The notes: generated from the letters alone by a model not told the origin. DNA of 64,000 nucleotides from Malachius bipustulatus (GCA_910589415.1 OU342634.1:41160723-41224722); one strand, 5' to 3'; shown: positions 37,101 to 47,748, counted from the stretch's first letter. Made by a program: numbers and translations.

Positions 37101-38638
37101 TTTTTAGGTGCTTATCTGAAAAAAATTAAAATTTAAAAAAACGAGGTAGCGTACATTTTTTTGTCAATATTATTCGTGAAACTGTCCACCGAGACGCCAC
37201 TGAAACTTATAATTATCTTTTAGTTAGCGCCAACTTAGCGTCTTATTACAATGAATAACCCTGCCAGGTTCAACAAAATGGGCAAAAGGATCATTTAGAT
37301 ATTAAGTAATAAAAAAAAAACATTTCTTTTTCAACTTGTATTATAACACTCTGTATCGTGAAAACCAGACTCTTTTCTACGTGAATTTGTTTCAGGAACG
37401 CGCCGTTGAAATTACGCCCTTTTAATGATAGCCTATCATTAAAGTAGCACCCAGTATAACCTGAAATATTCAAATATCTCGAAAGTGCGCACTGTGTGGA
37501 AAAATGTTTTTTTTACAAAAGTAGTTTTGTTCGATGGGGGAAATAGTTTAATCACAAAAATCACCCTCACCCCTTGCGAGGTAGTGGTCCAACTAAAAAT
37601 AGCTTTGAAATTTTAAATAGCAACCCCTATTTTTTATTGCGAATTCCTATTGAGTGAAAAAACAAGCGCGCAAAAAATGTTTCAGGTAAAAGAATTTTTG
37701 TCGCCAAAAACGATTCTACAAAAAAATAGGGACCTTTATTTAAAACCTCAAAGTTACCACCACTCCCTCGCAAGGAGTAAGGTGCAGGGTGGTTTTTGTG
37801 TTTGAACGATGACTCTCATCGAACAAAACTGCTTGCAAAAAACATTTTTCCGCAGAGTGGCTCACTTTTCGAGATATTTTGATATATGTATCATATTTTG
37901 ATTTTGATACTACGCTGTCATATTTCAATTTGTTTCATTCCGGAGCTAATTTTGATCTGTTTAACGACGAAAAGAGAAGTTTTGAGACTGAGTATAAAAA
38001 CTATTTTTATTTTTGTGACTAATAATAATTATTATTTTGGCCTACGATTCTTACAAGTACCAAAAATACCAAAAACTTTTAATTAGCTATAGGTAAAGGG
38101 TAAAGCTCTTAAGAGATATTTGAAATATTTTCAACAGTAAGTAGGCTGTAGGTACCTACTTATATTTTTAAAAGATTGATGATTCAAAAATAACGGTTAT
38201 TCAATTGATAATATTTATAATAGGAACAACATACATATAAAGCGTGTGCTTGAAATTGGAAAAATTCTTAGAGACTTTCATACTTCAGTCTGAATAATGA
38301 GACTTGATTTTTCTGACCTATTATTATTATTATTATTAATCTTAGCTCTTTTTTTAATATTAAAATCTTTTGACCACAATAACTTGTAAAACATTTTTTC
38401 ATCGTCAGCTGAAGGTCCCAATAACCCCTCAAAATCAAAAAATTGTCTTCTAAGCGGTTTAAATCAAATTATAAATACCTATTAATAAATTTTTATACAA
38501 AATTACCTGAAATTGTCGTTCACAAACAACATGTGATACAGTTTTGGTTCCAAAATCACAAGACAATTGGCAATATTTATTTTGAAGACAACTTACAGCT
38601 GCTACTAACAAGGAAAAAATCAAAGTATAACTGATCAT
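25119..38638 (-). CDS. Secreted CAP-domain protein, antigen 5 / venom-allergen-like, 5 exons
   Basis: Minus-strand exons 38507-38638, 33947-34111, 25885-25975, 25537-25687 and 25119-25413 join in frame to 277 residues. Exon 1 supplies the start, a signal peptide (MISYTLIFSLLVAAVSC) and a cysteine-rich start (YCQLSC). Exon 2 continues KCGPGPKCG and opens the CAP domain (LDTHNFLRNKVASG). Exons 3-5 carry CWANTCSGNP, IGQNLAVA, MLWYNEVAIF, GHYTQMLWSDTSELGCA and HQIVLVCNYGPGGN. The two histidines and two glutamates of the CAP cavity are all present (HNFLR, YNEV, GHYTQ, SELGC). The layout matches insect antigen-5-like proteins, which are secreted and mostly of unknown function; some are venom or salivary allergens, but no toxic role can be read from this sequence. 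Introns 1 and 2 are about 4.4 and 8.0 kb and packed with transposons. Confidence 0.92.
27211..27360. repeat. Short palindromic MITE-like repeat
   Basis: The left arm starts TCTCCCGTAATTAATTTTTT and the right arm ends with the complement of GTTTCCCGTAATTATTTTTG. An internal ACTGAAA(A)CG(C/T)ATT string is also mirrored, so most of the 150 bp can fold. The ends are not sharp. Confidence 0.4.
28566..28616. repeat. 20-bp tandem repeat, about 2.5 copies
   Basis: GGTTTGTTATTGAATTCTCA is followed directly by GGTTTGTTCTTGAATTCTCA and a partial third GGTTCGTTCTT. It lies in CAP gene intron 2 just after a TGACGTCA string. Confidence 0.7.
29556..30607. mobile_element. Element with GTATACATCCGCGGCTCC ends, middle layer of the nest
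   Basis: The left end GTATACATCCGCGGCTCCTA (29556) pairs with the right end (complement ending at 30607) over about 26 bp. It sits inside one arm of the 29506-31293 palindrome and itself contains the MITE at 29596-30120. The rest (30121-30580) is less AT-rich, with an open minus-strand frame at 30159-30392 I cannot assign. Confidence 0.55.
29596..30120. mobile_element. MITE with TACAGGGTGTTAAGAAAATG ends, inner layer of the nest
   Basis: Inverted ends of about 90 bp: TACAGGGTGTTAAGAAAATG at 29596, then GACGGATAAACTCTTCAGTA, with the complement running to 30120. Its right terminus reads CACCCTGA in place of CACCCTGTA. No coding sequence. Confidence 0.7.
31292..31716. mobile_element. Diverged palindromic MITE
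   Basis: The left end TACAGGCTGTTCCGACG and the right end (complement TACAGGGTGAGCGAAAC) are related. Inside, TAGCCTTTGCATAGAAATAG at about 31393 is mirrored by CTATTTGTATGCAAAGGCTA at about 31584. It directly abuts the palindrome to its left. Confidence 0.45.
31717..33946 (-). other. CAP gene intron 2, distal part
   Basis: AT-rich DNA. A less AT-rich patch at about 32740-32990 has open frames on both strands with no recognisable domain. Around 33733-33795 GGGCCC and CCCTTTAGATACGCCATTG look like the end of a worn transposon. No exon was found that would fit the CAP gene. Confidence 0.35.
34958..35815. mobile_element. Foldback element, about 410-bp arms, TACAGGGTGAGTCATTGATA ends
   Basis: The left terminus TACAGGGTGAGTCATTGATA (34958) pairs with the right terminus (complement TACAGGGTAAGTCATTGATA, ending 35815). 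The complementarity continues almost to the centre near 35390, so the 858 bp are nearly one palindrome. No coding capacity. It lies in CAP gene intron 1. Confidence 0.8.
36550..36990 (-). pseudogene. Degraded DDE transposase (C-terminal part)
   Basis: Minus-strand frames show WFMHDGAPAHLSLLA, then after frame breaks LDFYLWE, VYVTPIETDEQLRNMIDGYE, and a final EACIEAGGSHFQHFL. These match in order the HDGAPPH, LDFYLWG and EACIQAEGGHFEQFL blocks of the relic at 3490-3889, so the two belong to related families. Stops, frameshifts and a 45-bp tandem duplication break it. Confidence 0.75.
36766..36855. repeat. 45-bp perfect tandem duplication inside the transposase relic
   Basis: The unit starts GACTGTTTAAGTCAGGCGAT and ends GCAGAATTCAGA; units 36766-36810 and 36811-36855 appear identical. 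The duplication lies between the second and third catalytic blocks. Confidence 0.9.
37465..37885. repeat. Foldback repeat, about 200-bp arms
   Basis: TCAAATATCTCGAAAGTG at the left is mirrored by the complement of CAAAATATCTCGAAAAGTG at the right. Blocks GTTTTGTTCGATG and CACCC(T)..CCTTGCGAGG also mirror, with the centre near 37660. Terminal TACAGGG motifs are absent, so the ends are approximate. It directly follows the element ending at 37456. Confidence 0.65.
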
Positions 38639-38899
38639 TTTTTTGCAGGCTTAAGAATGTGCGACATAAGTTTATTTTCACTAAGTTATTAAGTGTGTTT
38701 CACAGTAATTCGTTAATGAATGATTGATTAGATGTAATGTGTGAAAAAATGAACGCACTAAATCAGGTAAGGCGAGAGAGCTCTCTGAGGAATAGACTGA
38801 GATTTCCGTGAGACGTTCAGAATATTTATGTGAAAATTCTCTGTCCAACAATACTTGTTCCCTTCCCATTTCTACACAGGTGGTCACAAAATGGACGTC

Positions 38900-38907
38900 C
38901 TTTTATA
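38900..38907 (-). promoter_or_regulatory. Possible TATA box of the CAP gene
   Basis: On the minus strand this reads TATAAAAG, in ATATATAAAAGG. It is about 265 bp upstream of the CAP start codon, implying a leader of about 230 bases. No arthropod initiator lies at the ideal spacing, so it is tentative. Confidence 0.4.
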
Positions 38908-39607
38908 TATTTCTCATGAATGGAATAAAGTGAAGAACCAGAAACGTATTTTTAAGTTATTCTCAACACTTATTATTATGGGTACTTAAACTTAATGCGT
39001 ACCCACTTGCATGCGTTTCTAATCAATTTTACCTTGGGGGTATTTACGATAATATCATAGGTACCTACCTGCGTTTAGTGGAATTGATCAATCTGACTTT
39101 ACATGATAATTTTTGTCATCAATGATTATAAAAAATATCTAAAAATCAAAAATGTTCAAAGAGCTTCATATTCGTTTTGTTGTAGGTATCTCTTGCGGTA
39201 ATATAACTGGTTTCTTGAAGTTTTAGAATATAATTGGAAAAAGTTGTTTATCTTCATTTTTAGACGAATTCAAATTATTCATCAGTAGTTCACTATAATA
39301 TTTATTTTTCTTTATTTATTTAAATTTCTAAATTTTCATCAAGTATGAGTAATTTTTTACGAACATTTAACTGCATGATATACGACCAAATTTTAGTTGC
39401 CTCCATTTATTTTGATGACCATGTTTTAATGTTTCGACATGTATTGTTAATTTAGATTTTATGCAAGGTGATTAAGCATCCAGTTTCATATTTTTTATAG
39501 ATGACGCGCATTAAGGTAACTCCTTTACGTATAACAACTCTTTTTAGCAAAGATCAGCGATTCCAGTTAAGCTCCGATGGATCCTTTTTTGGTATATCTG
39601 AAGACTG
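38908..39607. other. Upstream of the CAP gene, nothing recognised
   Basis: AT-rich DNA without coding sequence, repeat boundary or RNA gene that I can see. Confidence 0.4.
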
Positions 39608-40344
39608 TACAGGGTGTTTCAAAATATTGGTCAGAAAATGAAGGGTGTGATTCCTTGGCGTTTTCTAACACGTTTTCGAGTCAAATTTTTTTTCTTCAGT
39701 TATTTGACGATATATCAGGAACCGTTTGAAATACAGAATCCAGCTTTTGTGTCTACACATCTTGTCATTAGAGTTATCTACTTTTTGCGAGGGTAACCAA
39801 TTTTTTTGCATGACAGTGAAAAAAATCTTGAAAAAAATATCAAAGACAAGTAATGTTTTTGTCCACATTAACAAAACATGTTGCTACTTTTATTTTTATC
39901 ATCATAAAATGGAGTTTTTCTCGAAAACAGGTCACCTTAAAGCTTTTGACCAAGAACACCTTTTTATGTAGAAAATATTAACAGTTTAGAAATGTAAACA
40001 CCATAGAAAGACCATAGAAATGGTCTTTCATAGTGTTCCAGTGTCGTGGAAATTAGGGGCAAAAAAATTTCAAGCAACCCCAAAATCTCCGCCACTGGCA
40101 TTTGGAAAACATTATTTTATCAATAACTAATATCAATAGTTAAGATGGGCGCAAAAATTTAGTTTTATGTCTCAGATGGTTTGTGAGATATCGTAAAAAA
40201 ACTAAAAAAAATGTATTTTTTTGACACTCTGTATCTCGAAAACGGTGGGCTTTGCTGACCAACGTTAATAGGAACTTTTTTTCTGAGAACGCGCCAAGGA
40301 ATCACACCTTCCATTTTCCGATACATGTTTTGAAACACCCAGTA
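39608..40344. mobile_element. MITE/foldback with TACAGGGTGTTTCAAAAT ends
   Basis: The left end TACAGGGTGTTTCAAAATAT (39608) pairs with the right end (complement TACTGGGTGTTTCAAAACAT, ending 40344). GTGTGATTCCTTGGCG is mirrored by CGCCAAGGAATCACACC. Inner sequence is partly mirrored; length 737 bp; non-coding. Confidence 0.7.
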
Positions 40345-40533
40345 TAAAGGTGTCCCAACTAAAATTTGCACTTCCTAATAAAATCTCAAATTTCGCCAAA
40401 GTTTGTAAAAATGATGAAACAATCAATTTTAACTTGAAAAGGGATCAAATTTCATCTTTATTTGAAAATGTTTGCATCTCTCTATATAGTTCCCATCAAA
40501 GCCACCCTTTAATAAAGTTACTCAATAATTAAC

Positions 40534-40629
40534 GCCGGTTCTCACTTGTACGACACCCGACGACGAAGTCCCCCCGCAATTTTGTCGCGTTGTCGTTGTC
40601 GTCGTGTGTCGTACAAGTGAGAACAGGCC
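40534..40629. mobile_element. Short GC-rich hairpin MITE
   Basis: GCCGGTTCTCACTTGTACGA at the left is the complement of TCGTACAAGTGAGAACAGGC at the right. Between them are CGACGACG-rich strings (CGTTGTCGTTGTCGTCG). The 96 bp stand out as GC-rich in an AT-rich region and can fold into a long hairpin. Confidence 0.7.
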
Positions 40630-42205
40630 TTTATTCATCTAGGTTGAAGGGCACCCAGCATGGAGCCTTTCAAACTAAGTGTCTGGATGATCTGAATTGA
40701 GAACACAGAACAACAAACTGCAAAATCGCTCACCTTATTTTAAAAGTCTAAAAGGCGACGGATGGGGATGACTTAACATATCTTTGACTCAATTGACGTT
40801 TTTCAGACAAAATACTACACTTGAACCTAGGTTAGCCATACACCAAAATGCATGGCGCACAATAGCCGAACATCCATTCCAAAATTCTCTAGACAATCAG
40901 GGGTAAATTTTTTTTTGCATCGTAAATTCGCTAAACAACCCAGCAGGACCTCAAACGAACATGCATGCTGTAGAGCATCCGTGGTACCTGTATACAGGTA
41001 TGAAAACCATCAGCGATTAATAACTTTTAAGATGTGGATTAATTTTGAATAATTTTTATCTTCTGAACATTTGTTATTAGGTTTTTCTCGACCCCAAAAA
41101 ATATTTTATTTTCTTTGGACTTTTGTAATTTTATATCTGACTATACCCATACCTATAAATTCTTCAACAGTGCGTTGTTACAATAGCATGTTAACAAAGA
41201 TTTAATTTTTCTGGTGCTTAGTATTCAAGAAGATAAAGCTATTGTATGTTTTTGCATTCGACATGAATGTATTATTTACAAATGCTTATCATTATGGATT
41301 CTTCGAAACTATACTTTGTTCATGCAACAGTTTAGTTTTACAGACGTATTTAATTATCTTCGTGTTGGTTTCAAATAGCCCTAAGCCGAAATTTTATTGC
41401 AGAATCTAACTGATTGTTTTTAACACGTATTTTACATAATTTTTATTGTACGTGTTAAATAGGCTGGGATAGTTAAAAGTCAGCACTGCATAATAATCGA
41501 AATTCTATTTTATTAATTAAAAATACTCTAGATTACCTACAAGGTGATTCAGAATTATGGAATCAAATTGGTAGAGTTTATTGACTTCAATAATACCTGG
41601 AAGACGCTTGGGGTAGAATAACCCATGTCCGAAAATATCTCCCTGCATGATGCGCTACGGTCCTGCCTGCGACGCTTTAAGATATAGTTATGTGAGAAAA
41701 AATGTAATGTATCTATACAGGGTGTCCCATAATATGTGGAAAATATACCGTATTTGAAGTTGAGTAAAAAAAATAGCTAAATGTTTATTCCTACGAGACA
41801 CCACCCCTTAAAGTTAGGGGTTGAAAATCTATTTTTTTTGCAATAACTTTTTCATTAGCTGGCCGATATCTTCGAAATTTGGTAGGGTTATTTGTAGGTT
41901 CAAATTATTAAGTCCAGTGGTGTCCATTAAGCAGCCTTTTTTGTCTCATGAGTTTTTTCGTATCTTGTTCGTTTTCGAAATAAAAAAATAGAGTCCACTT
42001 ATGCATATATCACTGACGTGGGAAAAATTGTCTTTTGGGAATAATTTTTTTTATTACTTTTTAATGTTTAATATGTAACAACAACAACAAGTAAACACTA
42101 AATTATAAGTACAAACCAACCAAGATACACCCAGCACCCCCACACATAATTTCATTTTTCCCGTTTAATTGCTTAATTGATTGCATACCTATTTCGTCTA
42201 ATTTT
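40630..42205. other. Gene-free stretch with a one-ended TACAGGGTG remnant
   Basis: At 41715 a TACAGGGTGTCCCATAATAT end begins, followed by AATAGCTA, GAGACACC, GGGTTGAAAATC and TTTTGCAATAACTTTTT. These are the same strings, in order, as in the foldbacks at 45983 and 50860, so this is a diverged, truncated relative. No matching right end was seen. Nothing else was recognised. Confidence 0.45.
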
Positions 42206-42209
42206 ATTG

Positions 42210-43130
42210 GAATAACTTAACATGTCCCCACAGAAAAAAAAAACTTGTACAGAACAGTGTACCAGTGCACCATCATATTGTAGCTGGATTTGATACCAAA
42301 CGTTTGGTAGGATATTTACCAAAAGTTTAGGTAGAACTTCCTCCAAAAAACGCCTGTAGATAGGTTCCGTTAAACAGGGTCATTATTACCTGGCAGCAGG
42401 TATGGTTCATTTAGATGATGATCAACAATAATACCGACCCATATATATTAACATATACCAACGTTGCTGATGATTTCTACTTAGGAGTTGCGCATGTTGA
42501 TTTTCTCCCGGCCAAATATTGCTATTCCTATTGTTCCATCTCTTATACAATATCTTGTGAAATTGCCCTCATATCCACCCATAAAACAAAACGTAAAAAA
42601 TTTATTTGCTCGACAATCTGATGAATAAGCCCTGACAAGATTGAACTCTTGGCTGATAATCGTCTGGAGTCATACCCTGAACTTTTTGAAAATTGTATTG
42701 ATAAAGTTGTGGCTCATGTAACTTAATAACACTCACCAATAGGAGCTTGTCGCACCCATAACTTGTGCAACTTGACGGGTATTAATCGAAGGTTTATCTC
42801 CAACCTGCCGAAAGTCTTCTTCCTCAAAATGGAAGGTTCTTTCTATTGTTTCTACACCAGTATCGTGCATTTTAATTGGAATTGTGTCAGGTCAGGTCAG
42901 GTCAGGTCAGGTCAGGTCAGGTCAGATCAGGTCAAGACTCACCCAGGTGAGTCTTCGATGAATAGCAATAATTTTTGTTTTATTACCTTGCTCGATAGCC
43001 TTCTTGATAAACTGTGTAGCAGCACTTTCGTTGTAATACGGAAATATTACTTTGAGGACTTTACATATGGGTTCTTCTACTCGAACATTTTCTATTATTG
43101 AACTGAATAACCCCTTACCAGTTTGGTCCC
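42210..43130 (-). pseudogene. Degraded Tc1/mariner-superfamily transposase
   Basis: Reading the minus strand through several stops and frame shifts: near 42790 DKPSINTRQVAQVMGATSSY (helix-turn-helix-like), then FKKFRV..LTPDDYQPRVQS (about 42650), the first catalytic block as FVLWVD near 42580, GREKINMRNS, and YDGALVHCSV (42260), the degenerate second aspartate block. The order matches IS630/Tc1/mariner transposases of the type seen at 3490 and 36550. It includes a pentanucleotide repeat. Alignment by eye only; limits are approximate. Confidence 0.6.
42886..42935 (+). repeat. (GTCAG)n microsatellite
   Basis: Nine to ten tandem copies of GTCAG, the last ones with single changes (ATCAG, GTCAA). 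It lies inside the transposase relic. Confidence 0.95.
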
Positions 43131-43402
43131 ATTTACTTCACTCATACTGGCTTTTGACTGCTCGAATTTTGATTTTTGGTAAGCGTCAATGGGTTCTTTA
43201 TTAAATTGGAGAAACAGACTTCTCACATGTACAAATTAATTATACTTTTTGAATTTGCAGGTCATGTTGATAGGATCCAAGACGACTTGTTTTTGTTTTA
43301 AACTCACTATAACTTACACCATACGTGGGCACTCAAGTAATATGTTCTTAGGGGAATTCAAGTAGTAACCCCTTCTTAAAATATTACAATATTTTGTTTT
43401 AA

Positions 43403-44596
43403 TACAGGGTGTCCCAATATTCCATGGACATGGAGCAACCACAGATTACTGAGGTAAAAAAAAGTCGCTCGGACCAAACTTATCTCTATACCAAAGTGCT
43501 TCGTTTGTCCGTTAGAGGGCTTCAAAGTCTTTTGAAAATTTTAGTTTTTTTGAAATAGCTCAAAGTCGGCTGATTCCAATTCGATGAAATTTGGTAGGTG
43601 AATTTCTTATTAAAAGTACTAACTTCTGATGTACATGATAATTTGACGGAAACCCGGGAAGGGGTTAAACTACCCCTACCCTCCATTAAAATCGATCGTA
43701 ATTGTTAATAGGGTAGCAGGAACGCTGTTCATTTTTTTTTTGTTTGAAAGATACATCGTTTTAGCTCATTTTTGGTCTCCTACAAAAATCTGTATCTCTC
43801 CGAGGTGCTATGTGATAAAATAAATTAGTCGATGACACCTAACCAAAATTTTATTTCATTCTTTTAATTTGAAATCAAATTTTGAATTGTCAGGTGATTA
43901 TTTGATCTAATCTCATAAAAGATGTTTAGTATGGTTCGTTTTTTTTTTCAGGTGTTTGCAAACGATTTTTTTCAAACGCAGTAAACAGTTTGCAAAACGA
44001 CGAGGTTCCAAGAAAAGTTAAAATCATTTTTTTGCGCAGGATGGAATTTTTTAGGGTCCAAACCGGCGCCCACATCGAGCATCTTTTATGAGATTAGATA
44101 AAATAATCACCTGACAATTGAAAATTTGATTTCAAATTAAAAGAACGAAATAAAAATTTAGTTATCATCGACTAATTTATTTTATCACATAGCACCTCGG
44201 AAAGATACAGATTTTTGTAAGAGACCAAAAATGGGCTAAAACGATGTATCTTCCAAACAAAAAAACATGAACAGTGTTCCTGCTACCCTATCAACTATTA
44301 CGATCGATTTTAATGGAGGGTAGGGGTAGTTTCACCCCTTCCCGGGTTTCCGTCAAATTATCATGTACATCAGAAGTTAGTACTTTTAATAAGAAATTCA
44401 CCTACCAAATTTCATCGAATTGGAATCAGCCGACTTTGAGCTATTTCAAAAAAACTAAAATTTTCAAAAGACTTTGAAGCCCTCTAACGGACAAACGAAG
44501 CACTTTGGTATAGAGATAAGTTTGGTCCGAGCGACTTTTTTTTACCTCAGTAATCTGTGGTTGCTCCATGTCCATGGAATATTGGGACACCCTGTA
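43403..44596. mobile_element. Foldback element, about 525-bp arms, TACAGGGTGTCCCAATATTC ends
   Basis: The left arm runs from TACAGGGTGTCCCAATATTC (43403) to about 43930 and is mirrored almost base for base by 44073-44596. The loop is about 140 bp (GGTGTTTGCAAACG..). Open frames in each arm are mirror images of each other and not genes. TA at both ends; total 1194 bp. Confidence 0.9.
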
Positions 44597-44599
44597 TAA

Positions 44600-45114
44600 T
44601 TTAATTTTATTATTATCATTCAAATACTTAGATATTTAGTTGGATTGAAATAAAAGGCTACGGATTCATATTAATAATTGAAATTATGTTCACATTGTCC
44701 AATCTTTTCAGTGTCATTGATTCAATCTGATCGATAAAATTAACTATTAAGGACACGCATTTAGTCGTGTTGTAGATTTATGAAAGAGATAGGCAAACGT
44801 TCAAGAGACAATTTTTTTCTACGACCTAAAATGCATATTAATAAGTAACTAAAAGAATTCACAAAGTATGAATTATTGCCTTCATTCGGCTTTTTTCCCT
44901 TATACATATAGAATAAAACGTTTTTATTAGGTATACCTAAGGAACGAACAAAAAAGTGTTGAGAAAATATCAAGATTAGGTAAAAAGATCAACAAATTAA
45001 TGTCATGCAAAAAGGTCAGGTGGATACTTATTTATGACTGAGCTTGTACCAAAGGCCAAAATGGTAATATTTTTACAGCATTTTATACATTTTAACTTTA
45101 GATCCCCAGGATCA
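44600..45114. other. Spacer between elements, nothing recognised
   Basis: AT-rich DNA with no motif, gene or repeat boundary that I can support. Confidence 0.35.
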
Positions 45115-45982
45115 CGCTCCTTCAGTGGCAGATCCAGTTAAGTAGAGACCCCAAGAGGTAAAGGGGGCCTTATTATTTAACTCATGTTAAAAGTTTTATA
45201 ATCATTTTATGGGGACAGCCTTCGAGGGGTCAGGGGGTATCGAGTATTCCCCGGGATGAAGGGAGGCTCGGGCCCGAATTTTTCAGAAAAATAGTCTAAA
45301 ATGGTCACAGTATTCGTATTATTTATGAAGTTTTCATTATGTAATTTATATAATTTGTATATATTATACGTAATATAATGTCATTATGTAATTATTTATG
45401 TTATCAATCAATAAAAAAATTCCAAGATCCACCTATCATCTTTTAGAACTTAATTATAAATTTCTAAAGAACATATACACTGAAATCTATACATCAGACC
45501 AAGAGCCAGTTTTTCACTTTTTTTGGGCTTTTACACTTTACACTTTACACTTACAATTTACACTTTTCTTAGGCAACTTAAGTATTCACCTCCGCCCTTT
45601 TTTGATTATTAATTTTTGGCACTAAATTACTTTTGCAAATATTATTATTACTCAGATTTAAAGATTTTTATAAAACTAAATCTATAAAATTCGGGTGGAC
45701 GAAAATGCGTCACAGGACAGGTGAATTTTTTTATAGGAAATTGTGAAAACTAACATCTACACCTATACATAATTAGTGATGTACGTATCTGCTGCCCAAT
45801 AGGTAGCGGCCTACATATAGGTATACGCCTATTGTCAAATCCAGAGCTGCTAACAAGAAAAATGCAGTGCATTGCAAGGGATTTGTGAATTGCTTGTACC
45901 GAATTTAAGACAACAAAATTTACCAAAATATATCTACACAAAAAAACACATCGTTTTTCCCGACTCAAAATGAAATGAAAAA

Positions 45983-47188
45983 TACAGGGTGTCCCATAAT
46001 ATGTAGGCAATCTCCCGGATTTGGGTAAATTTCGTAGAAATAAATGAAAAAATAGCTATAAAATTAATTCCTCAGAGACACCCCTACAAAGATATTAGAT
46101 GTTGAAGTTGAGGGTTGAAAATCAATTTTTTGCAATAACTTTTTTATTTCTTGAACGATTTTGATAATTTTTGGTTTTATTCTGTATTATTTTGGACTGT
46201 TTAGAATAGTGTTTCATAATCTTTGGTAGCACATACATAGACCTCGGAATGGCATAACCCCCTCATTCACTTGAAATAAAACAATAAAAATAATAATTTT
46301 ACAGTTTTTTAAGGTTAATTTTCTTTTTGTTTGACATTTTTTACATAAAAAATGTATCTTTATTTATTTCGATAGAGCGGACCGTTATCGAGATAAACGT
46401 CCTTCTAATAGGTGATGCGTCGCAGGAACTTTCTAAATTTCAAGTAAATTTTAACAAGATGGCTGACCTATGACAGTAAATTGAGCAGGAAACAAAACAA
46501 TAACTTAATTAAATACACGTCAGTGTCAAAAGATTTCATTTCATGCAGATTCAATTCTAACTGATTTTCTGCGTATTCAGCGTTTGTGTAACTCATTTTA
46601 AAATCAGTTAGAATTGAATCTGCATGAAATGAAATCTTTGACACTATTTGACGTGTATGTAATTAAGTTATTGTTTTGTTTCCTGCTCAATTTACTGTCA
46701 AAAGTCAGCCATCTTGTTAAAATTTACTTGAAATTTAGAAAGTTCCTGCGACGCATCACCTACTAGAAGGACGTTTATCTCGATAACGGTTCGCTCTATC
46801 GAAATAAATAAAGATACATTTTTTATGTAAAAAATATCAAATAAAAAGAAAATTAACCTTAAAAAACTGTAAAATTATTATTTTTATTGTTTTATTTCAA
46901 GTGAATGAGGGGGTTATGCCATCCCGAGGTCTATGTATGTGCTACCAAAGATTAAGAAACACTATTCTAAACAGTTCAAAATAATACAAAATAGCACCAA
47001 AAATTATCAAAATCGGTCAAGAAATAAAAAAGTTATTGCAAAAAATTGATTTTCAACCGTCAACTTCAACAGCTAATATCTTTGTAGGGGTGTCTCTGAG
47101 GAATTAATTTTATAGCTATTTTTTCATTTATTTTTACGAAATTTACCCAAATCCGGGAGATTGCCCACATATTATGGGACACCCTGTA
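45983..47188. mobile_element. Foldback family F1, copy 1
   Basis: Starts TACAGGGTGTCCCATAATAT and ends with the complement. The arms are about 580 bp, nearly identical, around a short loop (about 46562-46605) containing GCGTATTCAGCGTTTGTGTA. The same element recurs at 50860-52070, there with the loop reversed. No coding capacity. It sits inside the hAT-like element. Confidence 0.9.
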
Positions 47189-47192
47189 TATA

Positions 47193-47748
47193 TACAGGGT
47201 GTTAGTTATAAGTACGGGTCCAAACTCCAAGGGGTGCTTCCTTGAGTGATTTTAAGAAGAAAAGTTCAAATAAACATGGGTCCGAAAATGCATATTTTTC
47301 AAGATACAGGGTGTCAAACTTTTATTTTTTTTTCTCGAAAACAAAGCAAGATATGAAAAAAACTCAAGAGATAAAATAGTTGTATTTATAGTTGCTTAAT
47401 TCGAAAAAAATACAAAATTTTAAAAAAAGTCAGTGGCGCTCAATTTTTTAATCAAAAATATTAGTTAGACTGTCTTCTGGGACGCCACTGGAATTATTAA
47501 TTTTAATCTAATTGGGGCTAAATTACCCTCTTGTTATTACAAACAGAACTGCCAAATTTCAACAAAATTGATTGAAAGAGTTTAGAGATATTCACGAACA
47601 TTCGATTTTTTTTTTAATTTTGACACCCCCTGCATGTATCTTGAAAAATATACATTTTCGGACCCATGTTTATTTGAACTTTTCTTCTTAAAATCACTCA
47701 AGGAAGCTTCCCTTGGAGTTTGGCCCCGTACTTAACTAACACCCTGTA
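47193..47748. mobile_element. Element with TACAGGGTGTTAGTTATAAG ends
   Basis: The left TACAGGGTGTTAGTTATAAG (47193) pairs with the right end (complement TACAGGGTGTTAGTTAAGTA, ending 47748). About 130 bp are mirrored, including AACATGGGTCCGAAAATG. It starts four bases after F1 copy 1. Length 556 bp; non-coding. Confidence 0.8.

Larger units (their letters stand above)
36238..37456 (-). mobile_element. Tc1/mariner-superfamily element with long inverted repeats and a transposase relic
   Basis: Outer ends TACAGTGTGTTATACG.. (36238) and the complement of TACTGGGTGCTACTTTAATG (37456) are related. Longer blocks are mirrored inside: GGGCGCGTTCCCGAACG (about 36277) with the complement of CAGGAACGCGCCGTTG (37400), and the 36362-36520 segment with 36970-37110. 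Between the arms lies a broken transposase on the minus strand. Length 1219 bp; in CAP gene intron 1. Confidence 0.65.

Noticed and set aside
42886..42935. GTCAG array as a CRISPR-like repeat
   Set aside because: A plain pentanucleotide microsatellite with no spacers, in an animal genome.
44274..44623. Frames in the right arm of the foldback
   Set aside because: Mirror copies of frames in the left arm; product of the palindrome, not genes.
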